The notes: generated from the letters alone by a model not told the origin. Counted from the first letter of the stretch, positions 46,559 to 55,179 are shown. The stretch: 64,000 nt of DNA from Clostridium kluyveri DSM 555 (GCF_000016505.1 NC_009706.1:558001-622000), one strand, 5' to 3'. Made by a program: numbers and translations.

Positions 46559-47218
46559 GTGAGGGAAATCAATTCTTATCTTAAGAAATATGTATCACTG
46601 GTAAAGTTTTTAGGTGAAGTTTTAGGAGAAGATACAGAGGTTGTATTACATGATATAACAAATGTAGACAATTCAGTTGTGGCTATAAGTAATGGTCATA
46701 TAAGTGGGAGAAGCATTGGGGCACCTGCTACAAATTTGGTATTAAAGATATTAAAGGACGGAAAATATAGTCATAAAGATTATATAACAAATTACAGAGG
46801 AATATCCTCCCAGGGAAATATACTAAGATCTTCTACCTATTTTATAAAAGATAATAATAAGGAAATCATTGGAATGCTCTGTATAAATATAAGTTTAGAA
46901 AGATTTAGAAAGTTAAGGGATTTTCTTGATGAATTTATATATATAAAAAATGATAGTTCAAAGGTAGAAGATGTAGAAAAGCTTGGACAATCTGTCGAAG
47001 GAATTGCCCTAGAGAGTATGCAGGAAATCATTAAAAGTACAGGAATACCTCCAGAGAGAATGTGTCAGGAGGAAAAAATTGAAGTTGTAAAAAAATTGAA
47101 TGAAAGTGGAGTATTTTTACTTAAAGGGGCGGTAAGTGAAATTGCGGGACAATTAAAGTCCTCTGAAGCTACTATATACAGGTATTTAAATAGAATTAAA
47201 AAGGATGTAGATTCTTAA
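46559..47218 (+). CDS. YheO/DauR-type PAS-HTH regulator
   Basis: This 219-residue protein has a GTG start at 46559 with an AAAAAGGGG site. Residues 5-115 form a YheO-like PAS domain (FLGEVLGEDTEVVLHDITNV; GMLCINISLE). A C-terminal helix-turn-helix (about 165-215: GIPPERMCQEEKIEVVKKLN; LKSSEATIYRYLNRIKK) matches the DauR group. Such regulators often sit beside amino-acid breakdown genes. It lies 54 bases upstream of the cysteine desulfidase, so it probably controls that gene in response to cysteine or a related amino acid. Confidence 0.85.
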   Translation: MREINSYLKKYVSLVKFLGEVLGEDTEVVLHDITNVDNSVVAISNGHISGRSIGAPATNLVLKILKDGKYSHKDYITNYRGISSQGNILRSSTYFIKDNNKEIIGMLCINISLERFRKLRDFLDEFIYIKNDSSKVEDVEKLGQSVEGIALESMQEIIKSTGIPPERMCQEEKIEVVKKLNESGVFLLKGAVSEIAGQLKSSEATIYRYLNRIKKDVDS

Positions 47219-47272
47219 AAGATATATTTTTATTAGGATAAGATAAAACAATTATGAAAGGAAAGTGTTGTT

Positions 47273-48541
47273 ATGTATGAGGGAATGATTAGGTTGTTGC
47301 ACAAAGAGGTAGTACTTGCTCTTGGATGTACAGAACCTGTAGCAGTGGCTCTTGCAGCTGCAAAGTGTAAGGAGACTTTAGGCAAGATTCCTGAGACAAT
47401 AGAAATATTGGCAAGTACTAACATACTTAAAAATGGAATGGGTGTTGGAATACCAGGGACAGGCATGGTTGGACTTCATATTGCAGCAGCACTCGGCGTT
47501 ACTGGAGGGAATTCCCATAAACTATTAGAAGTACTTTCGGATATTAAATCAGAAGATGTTAAAGCAGCAAAAAGGATGATTGATGAGAAAAGAGTAGGTA
47601 TTAAACATAAAGATGCATCAGAAAAGCTTTATATTGAAGCTGTATGTAAATATAATGATGAATACTCAAGGGTAATCATAAGCGGCAGTCATACTAATAT
47701 AGTTCTAGTTGAGAGCAATGGAGAAAAAATATCGGAAGAAAATGGACAAGATATTTTAGAATATAAAGAGATAAAAAATGAAAAAATTACTGTGGATTAC
47801 ATATATAAGTTTATAAATGAAATTTCTACTGATGAAATTATATTTTTGCTTCACGGGGCGCTTATAAATAAAAAGTTATCGGATGAAGCTTTAGCTAATC
47901 ATTATGGTTTGGGTGTGGGAAAAAATCTTTATGAAAATGTAAAGTATGGACGAATTGAAGATAGTATGGAAGTACGGGCCAAATATACCACTGCAGCAGC
48001 AGTAGATGCAAGAATGGCAGGATGTTCTCTCCCTGTAATGACTAACTCTGGTAGTGGGAATCAGGGTATTACAGTTTCTATGCCAGTTTTAGCAGCAGCT
48101 GAAAAATTGAAAATTCCACAGGAAAAGTTAATAAGAGCTCTTGCACTTAGTAATTTAATTGCCATACATATTAAAAGTAATTTGGGAAGGTTATCCGCAT
48201 TATGTGGCTGTGTAGTTGCTTCTACTGGTGCCTGTTGTGGTATAACCTATATTTTCGGGGGTAAACTTGAGAATATAAAATATGCTATTAAAAATATGAT
48301 TGGAGATATATCGGGTATGGTATGTGATGGTGCAAAATGCGGATGTGCACTTAAGGTATCTACAGGCGTCAGCGCAGCGGTTCAAGCAGCCATGCTGGCG
48401 CTGAGCAATGTAGAAATATCACAAAATGATGGTATAATTGATAAGGATGTAGAAAAGACTATAAAAAATTTATGTGAGCTTGATACAAAGGGATTGAAAG
48501 AAGCAGATGATGTAATATTAAATATTATGACCTGCAAGTAA
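47273..48541 (+). CDS. cyuA: L-cysteine desulfidase (UPF0597 family)
   Basis: This 422-residue enzyme sits behind AAGGAAAG. The N-terminal ALGCTEPVAVALAAAKC holds the proposed catalytic Cys19. The C-terminal half carries the 4Fe-4S cysteines in LCGCVVASTGACCGI and GAKCGCALK, with conserved MTNSGSGNQG between. Family members break L-cysteine into pyruvate, ammonia and hydrogen sulfide with a [4Fe-4S] cluster and are related to iron-sulfur serine dehydratases. The linked PAS-HTH regulator supports an inducible catabolic role. Confidence 0.88.
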   Translation: MYEGMIRLLHKEVVLALGCTEPVAVALAAAKCKETLGKIPETIEILASTNILKNGMGVGIPGTGMVGLHIAAALGVTGGNSHKLLEVLSDIKSEDVKAAKRMIDEKRVGIKHKDASEKLYIEAVCKYNDEYSRVIISGSHTNIVLVESNGEKISEENGQDILEYKEIKNEKITVDYIYKFINEISTDEIIFLLHGALINKKLSDEALANHYGLGVGKNLYENVKYGRIEDSMEVRAKYTTAAAVDARMAGCSLPVMTNSGSGNQGITVSMPVLAAAEKLKIPQEKLIRALALSNLIAIHIKSNLGRLSALCGCVVASTGACCGITYIFGGKLENIKYAIKNMIGDISGMVCDGAKCGCALKVSTGVSAAVQAAMLALSNVEISQNDGIIDKDVEKTIKNLCELDTKGLKEADDVILNIMTCK

Positions 48542-48569
48542 ACTTTAATTAAATGATGCATAATTTTAG

Positions 48570-48603
48570 AAGCTGCCAATAAAGGTTATCGGCAGCTTTT
48601 TAT
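48570..48603. terminator. Terminator of cyuA
   Basis: AAGCTGCC and GGCAGCTT flank a 13-base loop, followed by TTTATATA. It sits between convergent genes. Confidence 0.8.
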
Positions 48604-48608
48604 ATAAT

Positions 48609-49475
48609 TTATGCAATTGCATTTATATCCAAATTACCAGTGATAATTGGAGTATTGGTGCTTTGTTTTGCTTTTGTAGACAATAAACTTGCTGTATTTA
48701 CTAGTTTGTTTATTATGTCTAAACTATCGGTTATTTTACTACAATTATGTATATCACAACTTGCAATGCCAATGGATGCAGAAACTCGTATATTATTTGG
48801 GAATTCATATGAATCAATAATATTTAATATGTCTTGGGAAATTAATTTACTTTTATTTATGCAATATGGAGTCAATATGGCAAATTCATCTCCTGCATAT
48901 CTACACAGACAACAGTCCGTTGGAATGCTTTTTTTCAATATGGCACCTACATTTTTCAATATAATGTCTCCATTTATGTGACCATATTTTTTATCGATGA
49001 GGCCAAAGTTATCTAAATCTAAAAATATAATGGTTGTATTTTGTTTGTTTTCTATAAATTTATGTGCATTGTAAAACATATAATCACTTTTATAAAGTCC
49101 AGTGAGTAAGTCGATATGTTTGCTGAATTCCACATTTAGGCTTGTCCTTGATATGTATCCCATAATATCATCATCATTTTCTAAAAGTATGATATTAATA
49201 TCTTTATTTGAATCGAAAACTTCTTTAATATTCCAAATATGGATGTGGCAATTAATGCAAATATATCTGTCAGACATAATATCTGCCAGTATCCTATTTG
49301 GGTGCGCTCTGACTAATTCTTTTTTAGTAACTATACCCATTAAGTCTTTATTTTCATACACTATGAAACAGTCTATATCATCTTCACAAAAAATATTTTG
49401 GATTCTCCTTACTCCATCTAGAATGTCTACCTTCATGAAATTTTTTTCTGCTATGTTAATAGCCTTTTTATTCAT
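48609..49475 (-). CDS. CBS-GGDEF diguanylate cyclase-like protein
   Basis: This 288-residue cytosolic protein carries a CBS pair at residues 1-110 (RRIQNIFCEDDIDCFIVYEN; IMGYISR). The GGDEF domain covers about 120-280 (LTGLYKSDYMF; FLDLDNFGLIDKKYGHINGD; RYAGDEFAIL). The signature reads AGDEF; the third-position Asp and the Glu are kept, so cyclase activity is possible but not certain. No RxxD inhibitory site or EAL domain was found. The CBS pair probably binds an adenine nucleotide. Its ATG overlaps the stop of the upstream gene (ATGA), so the two are co-translated. Confidence 0.85.
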   Translation of the reverse strand: MNKKAINIAEKNFMKVDILDGVRRIQNIFCEDDIDCFIVYENKDLMGIVTKKELVRAHPNRILADIMSDRYICINCHIHIWNIKEVFDSNKDINIILLENDDDIMGYISRTSLNVEFSKHIDLLTGLYKSDYMFYNAHKFIENKQNTTIIFLDLDNFGLIDKKYGHINGDIILKNVGAILKKSIPTDCCLCRYAGDEFAILTPYCINKSKLISQDILNIIDSYEFPNNIRVSASIGIASCDIHNCSKITDSLDIINKLVNTASLLSTKAKQSTNTPIITGNLDINAIA

Positions 49476-49822
49476 AAATCTACAGATTTACTAACATGTA
49501 AAATAATATCAACCTGTGCCTTTACAATAATTGATTCGTTAGCAATCTTTCCTCCTTCCTCCATTATTATGGGAATAAGTTTATCCTCTGAAAGCATATT
49601 TAATAGAGATTTTCTAACTACAATTGCTTCGATATAATCATGTTTGATTTTTATTATGTCATATTGTTCTGGAGATAATACGTCTACCATCCTTCTTGCA
49701 GCTTCAGGTCCAATTGGGGCATGTTTGCCTACTATTAGTATATCCTGCATTGGAGGCATTTCAAATTCCGAAAAATGCATATTTATCTCTGCTCTTTTTG
49801 TTCCTTCTATTTTACTTTTCAT
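49472..49822 (-). CDS. Conserved-looking protein of unknown function coupled to the GGDEF gene
   Basis: The protein has 116 residues from the ATG at 49822, behind AAGGTGG; a start nine codons earlier has no site. The sequence is soluble and mixed alpha/beta (PPMQDILIVGKHAPIGPEAA; IIKIKHDYIEAIVVRKSLLN), with no Cys, no membrane helix and no motif I recognise. Translational coupling with the CBS-GGDEF gene suggests a shared signalling pathway. Confidence 0.7.
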   Translation of the reverse strand: MKSKIEGTKRAEINMHFSEFEMPPMQDILIVGKHAPIGPEAARRMVDVLSPEQYDIIKIKHDYIEAIVVRKSLLNMLSEDKLIPIIMEEGGKIANESIIVKAQVDIILHVSKSVDL

Positions 49823-50037
49823 TATCTTGCCACCTTCTACATAATTCACATATTATGTTATCATATTTTGTCTAATTTTTCTATTATATGTATTATATTT
49901 TAAGTGAAATTATTTAAAAAATTTTGATGAAACAATTTCCTCATGTATCTATTATGTGAAAGTTGGTCATTTATTATTAATGGAAAAATAAAGTGAGTAT
50001 AAATAAAACTATGCCTGAACCTGAGAATTATTTTATT

Positions 50038-50088
50038 AAAAAGGTCATGATTAAAGGTGGTATAACCTTTATTTCATGACCTTTTTTC
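50038..50088. terminator. Terminator of the ABC importer operon
   Basis: AAAAGGTCATGA and TCATGACCTTTT form a perfect stem around an inner hairpin (AAAGGT / ACCTTT). Runs of A and T allow both directions. Confidence 0.85.
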
Positions 50089-50096
50089 TTACCATT

Positions 50097-50894
50097 TTAG
50101 GAAAATAAAACTCTGTCACTTAATCCTTCCTGTTTTCCCTGAACTCTTTCAAAGGATTTAAGTAGTTTATCTATGGTTAATTTGCTTTTTTCTTCTCCTC
50201 TTACGTCCATAACTATCTTGCCCTCGTGCATCATAAATAGTCTGTTTCCTAAGGTTATGGCATGATTTAAGTTGTGGGTAACCATGAGGGTAGTTATTTT
50301 ATTTTCCACTATTATTTTATCTGTAATTTCTATTATACGTTCTGAGGTTTTAGGATCCAGAGCTGCTATATGCTCATCTAAAAGCAATAGTTTGGGCTTG
50401 CACATTACTGCCATTATTAAAGATAAAGCTTGTCTTTGCCCGCCAGATAAAAGATTTACTTTGGTATTAAGTTTATCTTCCAATCCAAGATTTATCTGAG
50501 ACAGCATTTCAATGAAAAGCTTAGTATTGTTTTTATTTACACACATTGTGAGTCCATACCTTTTTCCTTTATTGTAGGCTATAGACATATTTTCTAGTAT
50601 AGTCATGTTGGGTGAAACGCCTTTTGAGGGATCCTGAAATACTCTTCCTATATTTCTGGTTCTTTTATATTCAGGAAGCTTGCTTATTTCTTCACCATTT
50701 AATATTATAGAACCTTTATCGGCACTTAAAGTGCCGCATATTAAATTGAGCAGAGTTGATTTTCCAGCACCGTTACTGCCTATTATGGTGACAAAATCAC
50801 CTTCCTCTACTGTTAAAGATAAATTGTCATATAATATATTTTCATTTAAAGTATTCTTATTAAATACTTTATGCAGTCTTTGTATCTTTAACAT
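50097..50894 (-). CDS. ABC transporter ATP-binding protein (COG1101 type)
   Basis: This 265-residue ATPase starts at ATG 50894, eight bases after GGAGGTGAG inside the permease gene. It carries Walker A GSNGAGKST, Q-loop VFQDPSKG, signature LSGGQRQALS, Walker B KLLLLDEH and H-loop VTHN. The domain is complete. It energises the permease and lipoprotein encoded just upstream. The 26-base overlap with the permease shows coupled translation. Confidence 0.92.
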   Translation of the reverse strand: MLKIQRLHKVFNKNTLNENILYDNLSLTVEEGDFVTIIGSNGAGKSTLLNLICGTLSADKGSIILNGEEISKLPEYKRTRNIGRVFQDPSKGVSPNMTILENMSIAYNKGKRYGLTMCVNKNNTKLFIEMLSQINLGLEDKLNTKVNLLSGGQRQALSLIMAVMCKPKLLLLDEHIAALDPKTSERIIEITDKIIVENKITTLMVTHNLNHAITLGNRLFMMHEGKIVMDVRGEEKSKLTIDKLLKSFERVQGKQEGLSDRVLFS

Positions 50895-51759
50895 AGGACT
50901 CACCTCCAAGATTATGTTTCTTGGTTTTGAAACTTAATTTTTTTCCATTTAAGGATAGAGCCAGAATTACTATTAAGGCAGTTACCAATTTTAAATCATT
51001 AGACTGGAGGTTACACAAAAGTGCCAATGCTATTGCACCCTTATATAATATAGAACCCAGTAGTGCTGTAGTAGTGGATTTTAATAACTTTATTCTTCCA
51101 AATACAGATTCTCCCAGTATAACTGCTGCAAGACCCATTACTACAGTTCCAGTTCCCATTCCCACATCGGAAAAGCCTTGATATTGGGCCATCATTGAAC
51201 CAGATAAAGCTACTAGTCCATTTGAAATGGCAAGTCCGATTAATTTTATGTTATCTTTATTAAGACTAAGAGAAGTTACCAATTGCTCATTATCGCCTAC
51301 AGCTTTTAATGCAAATCCCATTTTAGTTTTTAAAAATAAATCCAAAAGTACCTTTACTATAACCATAATAATAAACAGCATCAATAGAAGATTTATATTA
51401 TTTGAAAATATGGTTTTTTGCCCAAATAAGGCCACATTAGATTTTGTCATTATCCTTAAATTTATAGAATATAGACCTATCATTACTAAAATACCAGACA
51501 AAAGGTTGCTTATTTTTAATTTTACATGAAGAATTCCTGTAAAAATCCCCCCCACACATCCAGCACCAAAAGATAAAATAGATGCTGCAAATGGATTCAT
51601 TCCTTTTACTATACATATAGCCGTTACAGCGGCACCTAGGGGAAAGGTACCATCTACAGACAAATCAGGAAAATCCAATATTCTAAAGGTTATATATACT
51701 CCAAAAGCTGCTATGGAGAATATAAGCCCCTGTTGTAATACACTTATCAGTATATCCAC
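50869..51759 (-). CDS. ABC transporter permease (COG4120 type)
   Basis: This 296-residue protein has about eight or nine membrane helices and the BPD_transp_2-type fold (DLSVDGTFPLGAAVTAICIV near residue 34). It abuts the lipoprotein gene by one base and overlaps the ATPase gene, forming a three-gene importer. Homologous systems (TrpXYZ in streptococci) are linked to tryptophan or tyrosine uptake. Nothing in this sequence fixes the substrate. Confidence 0.88.
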   Translation of the reverse strand: MDILISVLQQGLIFSIAAFGVYITFRILDFPDLSVDGTFPLGAAVTAICIVKGMNPFAASILSFGAGCVGGIFTGILHVKLKISNLLSGILVMIGLYSINLRIMTKSNVALFGQKTIFSNNINLLLMLFIIMVIVKVLLDLFLKTKMGFALKAVGDNEQLVTSLSLNKDNIKLIGLAISNGLVALSGSMMAQYQGFSDVGMGTGTVVMGLAAVILGESVFGRIKLLKSTTTALLGSILYKGAIALALLCNLQSNDLKLVTALIVILALSLNGKKLSFKTKKHNLGGESYVKDTKTA

Positions 51760-52778
51760 TAATTAACTCCTCCCTTTACTTTTTCAGCTTTGGAGTTTAA
51801 ATCATCTGGAATAGTTATATTGAGCTTTTTAGCTGCATCTTCATTTATAACAAGCTGCATGTCCTTTAAAGTGGTAATAGAAAGTTCACTAGGTTTCTTA
51901 CCGTTTATTATTTCTACAGCCATAAGACCTGTTTGGTAACCTAATTTAGTGTAATCAATGCCTGTAGTGGCAAGAGCACCACTAGTTACCTGTCCTTTTT
52001 CAGAGCCAATTACAGGTATATTTTTCTTGTAACATGTGTTTACTACGGTAGCTATAGATGAAACTACTGCATTATCTGTAGGTACATATAATGCATCAAT
52101 TTTTCCAACTATGGAATCTAGAGATTGAGGAACTTCACTTACATTTGTAACTCCTGCTGTTACAATTTCCAATCCATAAGATGGAGCAGCTTTTTTAGCA
52201 TTTTCCACCTGAATTTGTGAGTTGGTTTCACTGGTATTGTATACAATACCTAACTTTTTAGCATTAGGTACTAATTTCTTCAAAAGCTCAAATTGTTTTC
52301 CTATTGGTAGATCATCTGAAGTTCCTGTTACATTAGTTCCAGAGTTTTCAAGAGATTTTGCAATTCCTGCTTTAACCGGGTCTGTTACTGCGGTTATAAG
52401 TATAGGAATATCCTTGGTAGCATTATAAGCTGCTTGGGCAGAAGGAGTTGCTATTGCAAGGATCAAATCTTCTTTTTGTGACACAAAGTTTTGAGCTATG
52501 CTCTGAGTTGTAGGCATATCGCCCTGGGCATTTTGATAATTTATCTTAATGTTTTTACCATCTTCATATCCTTTAGCCTTTAATGCCTCTATAAAACCTT
52601 TTCTAGCGGAATCAAGAGCTGGGTGTTCCGTAACTTGGGTAATACCAATTTTAATTACTTCTTTGTTCTTAAGAGTTGATTTAGAACTGCTTGATGATGT
52701 TGTCCCACCACATCCTCCTAGAATTGATGCAGCCAATAAAAATACTGCAAGAAATGAAAGTTTTTTCTTTCCTACCAT
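51759..52778 (-). CDS. ABC importer substrate-binding lipoprotein (COG2984 type)
   Basis: The protein has 339 residues from the ATG at 52778, nine bases after GGAGG. The signal peptide ends in the lipobox ILGGC (Cys23), so the mature protein is lipid-anchored outside the membrane. The ABC_sub_bind fold is evident (KIGITQVTEHPALDSARKGF; LILAIATPSAQAAYNAT; DALYVPTDNAVVSSI). The family binds aromatic amino acids in some Firmicutes. It is the first gene of the importer unit and is preceded by a strong terminator in its leader. Confidence 0.88.
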   Translation of the reverse strand: MVGKKKLSFLAVFLLAASILGGCGGTTSSSSSKSTLKNKEVIKIGITQVTEHPALDSARKGFIEALKAKGYEDGKNIKINYQNAQGDMPTTQSIAQNFVSQKEDLILAIATPSAQAAYNATKDIPILITAVTDPVKAGIAKSLENSGTNVTGTSDDLPIGKQFELLKKLVPNAKKLGIVYNTSETNSQIQVENAKKAAPSYGLEIVTAGVTNVSEVPQSLDSIVGKIDALYVPTDNAVVSSIATVVNTCYKKNIPVIGSEKGQVTSGALATTGIDYTKLGYQTGLMAVEIINGKKPSELSITTLKDMQLVINEDAAKKLNITIPDDLNSKAEKVKGGVN

Positions 52779-52847
52779 ACTACTCATCCTCCAAAATAAT
52801 ATTTTATATTTGTATTTATATATTGAAGTGTATAGGATATATAGCAA

Positions 52848-52961
52848 AAATAAAAAAAAGTTCTGTGTCAGCAGAACTTTTAGATAACAGAAAAATTTTT
52901 TGTAACTTAAAATTTTTATATCTTTAGACTATATTATGTTCTACATAAACTACCAATTCTA
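52848..52961 (-). promoter_or_regulatory. Leader with terminator and UAG-triplet array before the ABC operon
   Basis: On the minus strand a perfect stem AGTTCTG / CAGAACT (52859-52878) with a run of eight T lies 70 bases before the lipoprotein start. Upstream, UAG triplets occur at 52961-52959, 52952-52950 and 52943-52941 with six-base gaps, and a fourth at 52931-52929. HutP-family proteins bind regularly spaced UAG triplets to prevent termination, and a HutP-like gene ends 174 bases further upstream. No T-box core was found. The hairpin could also simply end the upstream transcript. Confidence 0.5.
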
Positions 52962-53134
52962 CTTAATCAAGTTCAATATAGTATTTTTTATTTTAAAATT
53001 ACTATGTTATAGATTCTGCCATACTACATTATATTTTTATATAAAACTAGCCTACAATATATAAACATACGACATAATTATACTTTATATAGCATAGCTT
53101 GTCAAACACCATAAAATACACTTTTTGGAAGCTC

Positions 53135-53551
53135 TTATACAGGAATAGAACGATGTCCAAGTCCGATTACTACCTCATTTAAATGCAGCAATCCTATGCT
53201 CATGAATATACATACACTTATATGTTCCTTATTTCGTGCTATACCAATTTTACCTCCTACATTCAGTCCATTTGCTTTTTGAATAATTTGAAAGAGGGCC
53301 TCTCTTGTAGCACCTGCTATGGCACCGTCATGCACGTGATAATTTTCTCTTATAAGACCTCTCTTTTTAGATGCTACCAAGGCTCTTTCAATTATTTTTG
53401 GTATGCTATTATTGATGTTTCCTCCTATATCTACAGCGGCAGTTAAAATACCTTTATCTTCAAAAAACTTCTCCAATTTTTTTTCATTTTCCCTAGAGGA
53501 GATGGACATTTCGATAGAAGCTTTTGCTACATCGGTACTTTCTATAATCAT
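53135..53551 (-). CDS. HutP-family RNA-binding antiterminator-like protein
   Basis: The protein has 138 residues from the ATG at 53551, eight bases after GGAGG. It matches the clostridial HutP family: TAAVDIGGNINNSIPKIIER, then HVHDGAIAGATREALFQIIQ, GLNVGGKIGIARNKEHISV and the C-terminal GLGHRSI. In Bacillus, HutP binds UAG repeats in hut mRNA when histidine and magnesium are present and stops termination. No hut genes are here. The gene lies 33 bases after a methyltransferase gene and upstream of an apparently attenuated ABC importer, a possible target. Confidence 0.8.
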   Translation of the reverse strand: MIIESTDVAKASIEMSISSRENEKKLEKFFEDKGILTAAVDIGGNINNSIPKIIERALVASKKRGLIRENYHVHDGAIAGATREALFQIIQKANGLNVGGKIGIARNKEHISVCIFMSIGLLHLNEVVIGLGHRSIPV

Positions 53552-53584
53552 ATATTTCGCCTCCATAATTAATAATTAAATGAA

Positions 53585-54160
53585 TTATTTTTGTGCTGTT
53601 AATCCATAAAAGTTTTCCCCTATATTTACAAGGGATATATTTGAAAATTTAATTTTATCTAATACCTTCATAAGATGAAATTTATCCAATCTATGTTCTA
53701 AAGGAGGGCCAAATTCTCCTTGAATTTTTTCCCATTCTATAATAGCTAGTCGTCCTTTGGGAGAGAGAATTCTTCTAATTTCATTTAAAAGTTTTTCTTT
53801 ATCTAATGCCTCGTGAAGTACATTACTTATAAAGGCAAAAGATATTGTGTTGTCTTCCAATTTTAAATTATTTTCTGTTGTTAATAAAGTCTTTATATTA
53901 GACACAATGTTATACTTATTTATATTTATTTCAACTGCCTGAAGCATTTCGGGCAGAATATCCATTGCAAATATCTTTCCCATCTCTCCTACGATTTTAC
54001 ATGCTGGTATTGAGAAATATCCAATTCCACAGCCTATATCCGCCATTATATTGCCCTGTTGTAATCCAAGTTTTATAAGGGTTTCCTCAGGGGGAAGCAA
54101 TCTCCTCCTGGTGGCATTATCCAGTTTATGTTTGTTCTTTGCATCAAATTTATGAGCCAT
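53585..54160 (-). CDS. Class I SAM-dependent methyltransferase
   Basis: This 191-residue protein sits behind GGGAGGTG. It has the Rossmann methyltransferase core: motif I MADIGCGIGYFSIPAC, acidic MDILPEMLQ, FAFISNVLHE and GRLAIIEWEK. The opening HKLDNATRRRLLPPEETLIK resembles small UbiE/arsenite-type methyltransferases. The substrate is unknown. It is the first gene of the minus-strand unit leading to the HutP-like gene and is divergent from the ORP-like operon. Confidence 0.88.
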   Translation of the reverse strand: MAHKFDAKNKHKLDNATRRRLLPPEETLIKLGLQQGNIMADIGCGIGYFSIPACKIVGEMGKIFAMDILPEMLQAVEININKYNIVSNIKTLLTTENNLKLEDNTISFAFISNVLHEALDKEKLLNEIRRILSPKGRLAIIEWEKIQGEFGPPLEHRLDKFHLMKVLDKIKFSNISLVNIGENFYGLTAQK

Positions 54161-54266
54161 AAGTTACAAAATCACCTCCCAATATATTATTAATGCTCTT
54201 TGCTTTTTAGTATTCTTTCTTTCATACATAATACTATATCAATAATTTATTTTCAATTTTTTTAAA

Positions 54267-54320
54267 TTGGCATTTGACAATAACGATAAATAGTAGTATT
54301 ATGAAAGTGGCAAATGCCAA
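54267..54320 (+). promoter_or_regulatory. Consensus promoter bracketed by a perfect inverted repeat
   Basis: TTGACA (54274-54279), a 17-base spacer and TATTAT (54297-54302) form a near-ideal promoter. TTGGCATTTG (54267-54276) overlaps the -35 box. Its exact complement CAAATGCCAA (54311-54320) covers the start of the transcript, inside a TGGCA-AA-TGCCA palindrome (54308-54319). The arms are 44 bp apart, about four helical turns. This is a likely repressor operator for the operon. The Fur-family or DUF134 protein encoded in the operon is a candidate binder. Confidence 0.75.
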
Positions 54321-54342
54321 TATAAATACAGGAGATGATTTT

Positions 54343-55179
54343 GTGTCAGAGTGCAATTCATGCCCGTCAAATGGTGGGTGCAGCAAGGATAAGGAAAATT
54401 GTATGGTTAAAAACAATCCCTATAACAATGTAAAGAAAATTATTGGTGTTATGAGTGGCAAAGGGGGAGTAGGAAAATCATCAATTTCTGTTCTTATAGC
54501 CAGACACTTGAAAGAGATGGGATATAGCGTAGGAATTTTAGATGCAGATGTAACAGGACCAAGTATTCCTAATTTAATGGGTTTAAGAGGGAAGAAAGCA
54601 GAAACCAATGAAGAATTTATATTACCTGTAGAAACACAAAGTGGAATAAAAACCATATCATTAAATTTACTTTTACAAGATGAAAACCAACCGGTTATAT
54701 GGAGGGGACCGCTAATATCTGGAGCAGTAAAACAATTTTGGACAGATGTAATATGGGGAGAACTTGATTATCTGGTAATTGACATGCCACCTGGAACAGC
54801 AGATGTTGCACTTACAGTAATGCAGTCTATTCCTATAAGTGGCTTAGTCATGGTATCTATACCGCAGGAGTTAGTCTCTATGATAGTTTCAAAGGCTGTG
54901 AATATGGCGAAAGCTATGAATATCAGTATTTTGGGAGTTATTGAAAATATGAGTTATATCACTTGTCCTGATTGCGGAAAGAAGATAAAATTTTTCAATG
55001 GGAAAAATACAGAGAAGTTTTTAAAAGAGATGAATTTGAAATTTTTAGGAGAGCTTCCTATGTTGAGCAGCGTAAGCAATTTGTCAGAGCAGGGAAGTGA
55101 GAGTATAGATGAGAGCCTTAAAAAGATTTTTAATCCTATCGTTACTAATATTATAAATAGTTTGGAGGAAAAAAGATGA
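54343..55179 (+). CDS. Mrp/NBP35-type ATPase
   Basis: The protein has 278 residues from a GTG at 54343, seven bases after GGAGA; the earlier in-frame ATGs lie in the promoter. A Cys-rich N-terminus (C-xx-C-x5-C-x6-C within residues 4-20) recalls NBP35. The deviant Walker A is MSGKGGVGKSS, followed by LDADVTGPSIPNLM, VIDMPPGTADV and a CPDC pair. These P-loop proteins bind and transfer iron-sulfur clusters. It is the first gene of the nine-gene operon, and its stop overlaps the next start (ATGA). Confidence 0.9.
   Translation: MSECNSCPSNGGCSKDKENCMVKNNPYNNVKKIIGVMSGKGGVGKSSISVLIARHLKEMGYSVGILDADVTGPSIPNLMGLRGKKAETNEEFILPVETQSGIKTISLNLLLQDENQPVIWRGPLISGAVKQFWTDVIWGELDYLVIDMPPGTADVALTVMQSIPISGLVMVSIPQELVSMIVSKAVNMAKAMNISILGVIENMSYITCPDCGKKIKFFNGKNTEKFLKEMNLKFLGELPMLSSVSNLSEQGSESIDESLKKIFNPIVTNIINSLEEKR

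Noticed and set aside
48609-49475. Calling the GGDEF protein inactive because of AGDEF
   Set aside because: The metal and catalytic acidic residues are kept, and A in the first position occurs in some active cyclases, so inactivity cannot be claimed.
52848-53100. T-box riboswitch ahead of the ABC importer, as in some TrpX operons
   Set aside because: The T-box core (complement of AGGGTGGTACCGC) is absent on the minus strand between the HutP-like gene and the importer.
54267-54320. Sigma-54 (-24/-12) promoter, as in the Desulfovibrio ORP locus
   Set aside because: TGGCA is present, but no GC dinucleotide lies at the required 10-base spacing. A TTGACA-N17-TATTAT promoter fits far better.
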